Assembly (NCBI GenBank): GCA_009667805.1
Contig: CM019063.1
Span: forward strand, 59,070,881 to 59,134,880
DNA: 64,000 bases
Direction of reading: 5' to 3'
Origin: Leptobrachium leishanense
Lineage: Eukaryota; Chordata; Amphibia; Anura; Megophryidae
In this document: positions 56,727-64,000 of the stretch, piece after piece
How positions within the stretch are numbered: the first letter of the stretch is position 1
Layout of the letters: each line of letters starts with the position of its first letter
The notes under the pieces: model-generated
Databases searched by the model: none
What the model was told of the DNA's origin: nothing
The model's input: only the letters and a program-made list of their open reading frames with translations
Position numbers and translations under genes: made by a program

Positions 56727-58674
56727 CCAGAGTGGAGACCAATATGATCCAGCCAACTACAGAGGGATATGTGTCAGCAGCACACTGGGAAAACTGTTCA
56801 ATAACATCCAGAACAAAAGAATCCTCAGCTTCCTGACACAGCATAACGTCCTCAACAGAAGCCAAGCAGGGTTCATGCCAAACCATCGCACTACAGATCA
56901 CATCTACACCCTGCACAGTCTCATCAAGGACCATGTCCACAATACAAAACATGGGAAAATATTTGCTTGCTTTGTGGACTTTAAGAAGGCCTTTGACTCA
57001 GTGTGGCACCCAGGCCTTTTCCTCAAACTACTGGACAGTGGAATAGGAGGGAAAACATATGACGTCATCAAGAGCTCATATAATGAGAACTTCTGCAGCA
57101 TAAAGGTGAATGGGAAGAGAACAGAGTATTTCCGGCAGGCTTGTGGAGTCAGACAAGGCTGCAGCCTAAGTCCAACCCTCTTTAACATCTACATCAATGG
57201 ACTGGCTGAAGCTCTAGAATCCTCCTCAGCACCAGGACTAACTCTACATGGCACCGAGGTGAAGTTCCTGTTGTATGCAGATGACCTCCTATTACTGTCA
57301 CCAACAGAGAGAGGTCTACAAGACAGCCTGGAAGTGCTGGAAAAATACAGTGCGGCATGGGCACTACCCATCAACCAAAAGAAAACAAAGGTCATGGTTT
57401 TCCAAAGGAAGAACGCAAAAACCAAGAGTTCCTCTTTCACACTTAATGACTGCACTCTTGATGAAGCCAACAACTACACATACCTCGGCCTAGAAACAAA
57501 CCGATCGGGAAGTTTCAAACCAGCCATAGAGGCCCTAAGAGACAAGGCGCGTAGAACCTTCTATGCCATCAGGAGAAACCTATACAAACTAAAACCGCCT
57601 GTAAGAGTCTGGCTTAAAATCTTTGATAGCGTCATCACTCCAATCCTCCTTTATGGCAGTGAAGTATGGGGCCCCATCACCTACCCTGACCAACCCAAAT
57701 GGGACACCAGCCCAACAGAAATATTCCATCTGGAATTCTGCAAGCACCTCCTCCAAGTCCATCGGAGCACCTCTAACAATGCTTGCCGGGCCGAGCTGGG
57801 CAGACTCCCCTTACTTCTTGCAGTACAGAAGAGGGCGCTATCATACTGGGACCATCTAAACATCAGCAGCCTCAACTCATACCACCATAAAGCCCTACTG
57901 GCCAACAAGGACCATCCAAAACCATGTGGGCTGCAACAACTCATATCCACCCTGATCATCCAAAGCCCCCATGAAGGCAACCTGACAAAATATCAAATAA
58001 ATTAACGATTCCAGGGAAAACTATATCAGAGAATGGAGACATGATATAGCAAACTCCAAGAAACTCACCATTTACCAATCCTTACAGAGGGAATACAAAC
58101 TGGCCCCATACCTGGAGGTACTACAAGACCCCAAGGACAGACAGATCCTGAGCCGGTACAGACTGAGCGCCCACAGCCTGGAAATTGAATCAGGGCGGCA
58201 TAGACAGACCTACAAGCCCAGGGAGAATAGACTGTGCCAGCATTGTGACCAGGAGGCCCTGGAAGATGAGGTCCACTTCCTCCTACAGTGCCCCAAGTAC
58301 ACAGCACTGAGGGAAGCTCACTTCCAGAGACTCTACGCTCTCATCCCGGACTTCACCTCTATAGAAGAGACGAGGAAACTCCACATCATACTGGGAGAAG
58401 AGGAACCGGCGGTGAAAATATCTGCCCAATACGTCACAGAATGTCACAGACTGAGAGGAACATGAGAGATCCCGGACTTATAAATCCCCAACACGGACTC
58501 GCCCCCATCCCCCTTCACATTATCCCTTACCCCTGATAATGTCCATGGACTTGCCCATTCCCCCCCCCATATATATGTCCCACTACCCCCCCTCCTCCCC
58601 ATATGCTTTGGCAATGCTAAAATGTATTTGGTCCTGCCAATAAAGCTTATTTTGATTTGATTTGATTTGATTTA
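56727..58674 (+). mobile_element. 5'-truncated LINE with (TTTGA)n tail
   Basis: ACATT flanks it on both sides (56722-56726, 58675-58679). It begins inside the reverse transcriptase and ends CCAATAAAGCTTATTTTGAT plus TTTGA repeats. Loss of the 5' part is typical of target-primed insertion. The clade is uncertain; protein and tail recall I/Nimb- or Lian-like fish and amphibian LINEs. Confidence 0.9.
56733..58465 (+). pseudogene. LINE reverse transcriptase, 5'-truncated and frameshifted
   Basis: The coding part enters at about 56733 with the RT motifs YRGICVSSTLGKLF, QAGFMPNHRT, VDFKKAFDSVWH, CGVRQGCSLSP and the catalytic YADD (57274-57285). After the palm come the thumb and YLGLETNRSG. The first frame stops at TAA 58003-58005. 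A one-base shift at about 58003 opens a second frame to TGA 58463-58465 that holds a zinc knuckle CQHCDQEALEDEVHFLLQC. No endonuclease and no start codon of its own; the longer open frame upstream comes from flanking DNA. Not functional. Confidence 0.9.
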
Positions 58675-59029
58675 ACATTTTCGTTCAGTAGTTTCTTTGC
58701 AAACAGCGTTTCACTTTTCAAGCATACTGTTTTTTTTTTCCCCCACTCCATTCGTCTGCGGTGTCGGGTTTTTCCGGTGGCTGCTCTATGCTCTGATCGG
58801 CTCCTGCTCGGGTTTCTCCGGCATGTTCGGTGGGTTAATCCAGATGTTTTTGCCGGTTTCGGTGTTCGCCAGGTTTTCGGTGGCTTTTCCCTGCACTACG
58901 ATGGCCCTATGGTGCTTGCTGAATACACCGCAGGGTCGCCGATATAGGATTGCCAAATCGCACCGAATTGAATAGAACGAAAAGTCACCGAACGTGCAGT
59001 GACTTTTCGATTCTCTTTGAATAACCCTG

Positions 59030-59696
59030 ATTGTAGCTATTGTCGTCCCGTTACCTGCTCCATTGCAGAACTACCTGATGTTAATTGAATTGCTTCCTGA
59101 TTCACACATAGTTTTACTTTTCCTTAAAAATCTTGCTTTAAACATAGTTTATTTACCCCTTTGCTCCTTCAAAGACTTTCTACTTGTTTGTACCATTTTC
59201 TCCTGCTTTATGATGGTAAACTTGCTTGTTCTCACACTTTTCTTGTTCTGTCGTGCTTTTTATCTCCTCATATTTTGCCAACGCTTTTCCATTCTTCTTT
59301 TTTGCAAAACAGCGCTTTCCTTTGATCTGTATCAAATAACTTCTCAAACATTCTTGTCATACAAGCTGCCAAACCTTCTGTACAAGTTTTCCTTCGCTTT
59401 TTAATCACTGCCATTATTTCATCATTAAAGCTATTCTTCTTATGGATAATTAATTGCTTCTTTCACTTTGCTCTCGCTTCGTTATCTGACTTTAACGTTT
59501 TCGTCCCTGAACAGCTTCCTTTCCTTGGAATGACGAAGCTCACCATTGTAATAATATAACTTGCCGATTCATTCAATCACTCTTTGGCTTCTGAAGCTTC
59601 AAAATGATATTTTTATGCCTAAATACTGAATCTTCCCCACAGGTGTGGGTACATGTTAAACTTTCGAAAAATTTTGCAGACTTTGGGTGTAAATGT
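59030..59696. other. No gene seen
   Basis: AT-rich, low-copy-looking DNA; the open frame at 59063-59404 is hydrophobic low-complexity and probably chance. Confidence 0.4.
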
Positions 59697-59704
59697 ATCT
59701 CTAT

Positions 59705-60388
59705 TAGTGATGGATCGAACACCCCCGTGTTCGGTTCGCATTCGAACTCGAACACCAGAAAAAGTTTGACCGCGAACTTGAACACAATGCGAACACCATT
59801 AAAGTGAATGAGGCTCTAACGTTCAAAAATTAAGGTCCCCTCCAAGAGGGCATATATGCAGGATATTAGCCATAAGATGTGTATGGGGGTGCTGAGCCAT
59901 TTCTCCTCTGTGCGCTGAGCTCATTTTTACCACTTTTGCTCATGTTTAAATGCGATTTGAATCCATGGGAAATGTTTGACCAACAATCAGTGGGAAATGT
60001 TTGATCAACAACCAGTGGGAAATGTTTGATCAACAACCAGTGGGAAATGTTTGATCAACAACCAGTGGGAAATGTTTGACCAACAATCAGTGGGAAATGT
60101 TTGACCAACAGGGAGTGGGAAATGTTTATGAATCCCATAGGCTTCAATGTTAAAAATATTCCCTTTTTTAATTCAAAATCTAATAAACCGTTTATTATTA
60201 TATTCTGCAGTAAAGAGTCTCTTTATTTTTAGATGTTTTAGGACCTTTTAAGCATTTTTTGGAAAAAAAAATTAAAAAAAATCTCGAATTTTCCGCGAAC
60301 GTCCCAAAAAGTTTGAAATTTGCGAATTTTCAAACAGCCAATGTTCGAATCGAACTTCGAACCGATTCAAACCGGGAGCCCATCCCTA
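59705..60388. mobile_element. hAT MITE, complete (684 bp)
   Basis: TAGTGATGGATCGAACACCC and ...CCCATCCCTA with a perfect 8-bp duplication ATCTCTAT (59697-59704, 60389-60396). Same layout as 32531-33206. Confidence 0.93.
59965..60130 (+). repeat. 25-bp minisatellite inside MITE, about seven units
   Basis: GTGGGAAATGTTTGATCAAC plus AACCA repeated; the homologous stretch has about five units at 32875-33000 and about three at 7930-7995. Confidence 0.92.
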
Positions 60389-60423
60389 ATCTCTATAACC
60401 AACAGCAAATAAATTTAACTAAA

Positions 60424-61118
60424 GGGGTTATTCAGAGAGCTCCGAAATGTCACTGACATGTCGGTGCTCTCTCACACAGCGAGTTCAGTTCACCGACCCT
60501 ACGGTTAATTCAGCACTCACCGCAGGATCCCTGAAGTGCGCCAGATCGACCCGCCAAACGTATTCGATAAACTGGATCAATTGGATAAACTGCCGACCGC
60601 ATCGGAAAAACTGCCGAATCAATTCTATAAGCTGTCGAAAAACTGCCAAATCGATCTGATAAACCGCTGAACACAGCCACAAACCCGCTGAACGCAGCCG
60701 ACTACCCCCCAAAAACAGACCCCCGGGGGATTCCGAAAAAAGCCGACCAGCCGCAGAACGGGGGGGGGGGAATAAATAAAACCCGCAACTTTTAAAAGGT
60801 GTTTTAAAAAATACTAGTGCATGAAAATGCCTGGAAATAATGTAAAAGGTCCTATGAATAACAATAAAAAGGTCTGTACAGAATTAAAAAAAACGGAATC
60901 AAAAATTTTGCCGAAAAAATCACGAAAAATGCCTAAAAAATAAACTAATAAAGAAACTTTTCGCTACAAATGAAAATAATAAACGGTTGAATAAAAAATT
61001 TAAAAGGCAGGGAATTTTTTGTTTACATTGAAACCTACGGGATTCGCCTGTTTAAACTTGTCGAACGAAACCACTGAAAATCGGGGCATTTCATCAACTT
61101 TTTGCTGCTGTTTGGCGT
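60424..61118. mobile_element. GGGTTATTC-family copy I, right end lost
   Basis: AGGGGTTATTCAGAGAGCTC, then CACCGACCCTACGGTTAATT, CCTAAAAAATAAAC and CATTGAAACCTACGGG; it stops before the second terminal repeat. Same subfamily as 10545-11273. Confidence 0.65.
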
Positions 61119-61551
61119 CCTTTTTTTTTTTCTTCTTTTTTTACATTTCATCAATAATTTTCTAACCAACAAAGACGTCAAGAAATATTCCCTATAGATT
61201 CCAGATAGGCTTATAATACAGTAGACGCTTCAAGTGTGTAGCAAATCTATACATCCTCCATGCCTTGTTGGGATTGGTAGATAATGTATGGATACTTTAT
61301 GATCACACTAGACTAGTGATTATAGATTTCTATCTGGCTAATGCATTTTTTTTCATTTTGGCAGCTGACGCTCGGAGCATTCTTCCTTCCATTATAGCTG
61401 CTGTTTATGTTAAGTGTAACGCAAGCAAGTTGAGTTGTCATCTGTGATTTTTCTTATTCTTTCAGCTTATGCATTTTATTTCTCGCTTATTCATGGTGAT
61501 ATTCTGTCTCATTCTGATATACCGCTTGGCTTGTATTATTTCCCATTCGAG
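61119..61551. other. No gene seen
   Basis: Unassigned, AT-rich. Confidence 0.4.
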
Positions 61552-63219
61552 CAGGGTCATTCAAAGACTTCCGAATTGGGGTCGAAAGGTAACCGAACGC
61601 TGAAATTCAGCGTACGGTAGGCTTGTGCACCGATTTTTTTTTTCGGTTCGATTAGGTTCGATTTGTTCGGATGTTTAAAATTTTCGATTCGGCTCGTTTC
61701 GACCGATTTCTGTTTCGATTCGGTTCGGTTCGGCTCGTTTTTCGTGTACATTTTTTTTTCGGAATATCGACCATTTTTCGTGTTTTCGGGTCACTTTGCT
61801 GGTTTTTTGTATCGACTTTTCGGAAATTTCGGAAATTTTCGTTTTTTCGGAACGTCTGTTCTCCTCGTTTCAAAGTGTCTACGATAATTCTGGCGATTCT
61901 ATCGTTTTTTTTTATTAAATAAAGATCCTTTTTTTCTTATGAATATACATTTCACAACTTTATTTAATCCTATTAAAATGGTATGAAAGCCAAGGAACAA
62001 AAAAAATGAACAAAACGATTTAAAAAACGCTAAACTGACCCGAATACCACAAGAAACAAGTGATACGCATTTACAAATACAAAATTTACATAATCAGCGA
62101 TATAACCGATAATAGTTAAATATACGATTTCCAGAATTACCGAAATGTAACCGAAATCACGAATTGGAACCGAAATCATGAATAGAGCAAAAATAAATTT
62201 CGATTTGACACATTTCAAGTCCATTCGAAAAATCCGTAAATTTTTCGTTTCGGCTCGGAAAACTTTTCGGATCTATCGGTTTTCGGGTCCGACCCGATTC
62301 GGAAATTCGGCCGAATCCGAAAACACTAATCGGGAAATTTCGTGAAGATTCCGAAATTCCGAAACCCGAAACGCACATCCCTAGCGTATGGTTACCTTTC
62401 CTGGCCATTCGGCTACTCAGAGAGCAGGCAGTACGCCAAATGTTGGCGAATTGCCTGCACATACGGTGCCTGTTCGGTGCCTGTTCGAGGGCAGTGAAAT
62501 CCCCATAGAGAAGCAATGCTTCGTCTATTCAAAGAACACAAAACCTGCTGAGAAAAGTGGCTGAATTGCTCTGCTGTTCAGTGGTTTAATTCGGCAGGTT
62601 TATTCAGGCGAATCCCATAGGCTTCAATGTTACAAATATTCCCGTTTTAATTCAAAATCTAATAAACCGTTTATTATAATATTCTGCAGTAAAAAAGTCT
62701 CTATATTTATAGATTTTGTAGGATCTCCTTTTGGGGTCTTTTTGGGAAAAAAAAATCCTTTTTTTATCCTTTTTTCTATAACAGACCTTTTTATTATCAT
62801 TCATTGGATCTCATGTGTAAATTTCAGACATTTTCGTTCTGTAGTTTCTTTGCAAACAGCGTTTCACTTTTCAAACATTCAAGCGTACTGTTTTTTTTAT
62901 TTTTCACTCCATTCGTCTGCGGTGTCTGTTTTTTTCCGGCGGCTGCTCTGCGCTGTGATCGGCTCCTGCTCGGGTTTCTCCGGCATGTTCGGCCGGGTTA
63001 ATCCAGATGTTTTTGTGGGTTTCGGTGTGCCTTCGCCGGGTTTTGCGGTGAGTGTTCGTCGAGTTTGCGGCGGCTTTTCCCTGCACTACCATGGCCCTGT
63101 GGTGCTCGCTGATTACACCGCAGGTTCGCCGAAATGGGATCACCAAATCGCACCGAATTGAAGAGAACGAAAAGTCACCGAACGTGCGCTGACTTTTCGA
63201 TTCTCTTTAAATAACCGTG
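61552..63219. mobile_element. GGGTTATTC-family copy H, split by hAT-like MITE
   Basis: Left end CAGGGTCATTCAAAGAC, right end TTCTCTTTAAATAACCGTG. The family sequence is interrupted at 61617 and resumes at 62392. Full length without the insert is about 0.89 kb. Confidence 0.88.
61618..62383. mobile_element. hAT-like MITE (766 bp)
   Basis: TAGGCTTGTGCACCGATTTT and ...ACGCACATCCCTA, with 8-bp duplication GCGTACGG / GCGTATGG (one mismatch). Dense TTCGG/CCGAA words throughout. Same end type as 15374-16207. Confidence 0.88.
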
Positions 63220-63535
63220 TAGGATTTGTTGCCAGAGTAGTGTTAAGGCATGGTAGTTTTTTTCTTGCTAGCAGTTGTTTGTTGTTGTTTGTTTTCTATG
63301 CAGTTGCAGTTGACATCTGTTACAGGTTATATTTCGCTTTTAATCTTGGCAGACAATGCTTGGATAAATGCCTAATTCTTTTGGTTTCGCTTATTAGCCT
63401 ATTAAATTGTCTACGTCAATAATTCAGGTTTTCTGTAATTTCATGGGAAATAATTTAATTGCATTAATTGAAGACATTTTTCCTAGTGCAAATATACTTC
63501 CATAGGTGTGTGATGAAACTGAACCCCTTCACTAC
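63220..63535. other. No gene seen
   Basis: Short AT-rich spacer before the Harbinger element. Confidence 0.4.
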
Positions 63536-63538
63536 TTA

Positions 63539-64000
63539 GGCTAGGGACAGATGAGCGCATTTTCTGCGGCCACCGTAAAAATGTACGTTGATGCGTGCGC
63601 ACGCATTTTTTCACGGAATACGCTTAAGTGGTCAGACGATGCGCAATTCTGGACGTATTTCATGACTGTGGGGTAAAAAAAAGAGAAAAATCAGATGAAT
63701 CGAATCAATTGAGAAATGAAAAAATAAGGGCAAGGGTTATAAAAAGCCATTTTGGGGATGGTGGCGTTTTTCAAAGATGGATCCTGCACATGTCTTTGTG
63801 TTTGGTGCGATGGGGTACCTGTACCTTAAGAGGAAGAGAAAGCGGCGAACCTGGGTTCATGAAATCAACGCTGCCAGACCCACGCATGGACACACTGTGA
63901 CGCTGTACAGGCCACTGCGAGAGAGGGACCCCGCGAAGTTCTTCAACTACATGCGGATGTCCATCGCCTCCTTTGATGAACTGTTGTCGCGGGTACGGGA
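63539..64000 (+). mobile_element. PIF/Harbinger element, left part (runs off window)
   Basis: TTA at 63536-63538 followed by GGCTAGGGACAGATGAGCGC, the same end as the Harbinger MITE at 46808. A transposase frame opens at 63777 and is still open at the window edge, so this may be an autonomous copy. Confidence 0.8.
63777..64000 (+). CDS. Harbinger-type transposase (HARBI1-like), N-terminus, partial
   Basis: From ATG 63777 the frame is open through the window edge, 74 codons. It reads MDPAHVFVFGAMGYLYLKRK, then a basic run and TWVHEINAARPTHGHT, LYRPLRERDPAKFFNYMRMS and IASFDELLSRV. The pattern of a basic start, W-V-H/R-P-I, and F-x-Y-x-R-M-S followed by F-D-x-L-L is what I know from the N-terminus of PIF/Harbinger nucleases, which cut at TTA-type targets together with a Myb-like partner protein. 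The DDE residues would lie beyond the window. A second ATG at 63810 is possible. No stop or frameshift so far. Confidence 0.78.
   Translation, partial: MDPAHVFVFGAMGYLYLKRKRKRRTWVHEINAARPTHGHTVTLYRPLRERDPAKFFNYMRMSIASFDELLSRVR

Larger units (their letters stand above)
55230..59029. mobile_element. GGGTTATTC-family copy G, split twice
   Basis: Left end CAGGGTTATTCAGAGAG, right end TTCTCTTTGAATAACCCTG. The family sequence runs 55230-55695, 56684-56726 and 58675-59029; the gaps are a TTAA MITE and a LINE. Summed length is about 0.86 kb, as in copies F and H. Confidence 0.9.

Noticed and set aside
56620..56732. Start of the long LINE open frame at 56620
   Set aside because: This part lies in the TTAA MITE and host transposon; the LINE starts at 56727, so the 5' codons are chance read-through.
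63628..63900. 90-codon plus-strand open frame at the Harbinger start
   Set aside because: It is in a different frame from the Harbinger transposase, which is clearly recognised from ATG 63777.

Overview
The window looks like nuclear DNA from a vertebrate with a large, transposon-packed genome, most probably an amphibian and likely a frog. The reasons are the mixture of families side by side (piggyBac, Tc1, hAT, PIF/Harbinger, a Gmr1-type Ty3/gypsy element, Penelope-like elements, L1- and L2-type LINE tails, tRNA-derived SINEs) and the lack of any bacterial-style gene organisation. I recognise no host protein-coding gene; every convincing coding segment belongs to a mobile element. Species cannot be told from sequence alone.

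Layout. 1-1667: hAT end fragment and unassigned sequence with one hammerhead-like motif. 1668-7476: a short DNA transposon of the 'GGGTTATTC' family split by a 4.96-kb piggyBac (2091-7049) with a broken transposase. 7639-11273: hAT MITE piece, a Penelope-type insertion with a perfect 15-bp target duplication (8537-9388), SINE and LINE tails, another GGGTTATTC copy. 12359-13980: complete Tc1 with an uninterrupted 340-residue transposase. 15374-16207: hAT-like MITE. 16661-18980: near-identical 1160-bp tandem duplication of a truncated Penelope-like element plus a foldback. 18999-24497: complete Gmr1-like LTR retrotransposon with integrase ahead of reverse transcriptase. 24505-26405: two Penelope tails and a decayed Tc1.

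28716-43705: dominated by one hAT family (ends TAG..., 8-bp target duplications): a 3.5-kb copy holding a third Tc1, a 0.68-kb MITE, and a 9.4-kb transposase-bearing copy that itself holds another hAT, a solo LTR and large tandem arrays. The 9.4-kb copy sits inside an older foldback element. 44525-48917: a GGGTTATTC copy, split by a TTAA element, split by a 2.6-kb hAT copy, which holds a Harbinger MITE. 50579-51020: L1-like tail with 15-bp duplication. 51597-53949: TTAA element holding a GGGTTATTC copy holding a second copy of itself. 55230-59029: GGGTTATTC copy holding a TTAA MITE and a 5'-truncated LINE. 59705-63219: further hAT MITEs and GGGTTATTC copies. 63539-end: start of an apparently autonomous Harbinger.

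The window is a chronology of insertions: many junctions keep exact target duplications (TA, TTA, TTAA, 8-bp hAT, 4-5-bp LTR, 15-bp LINE/Penelope), so the order of events can be read directly. The autonomous elements present (piggyBac, hAT, Harbinger, Tc1) are plausible relatives and mobilisers of the short copies beside them, although only the Tc1 transposase is intact.
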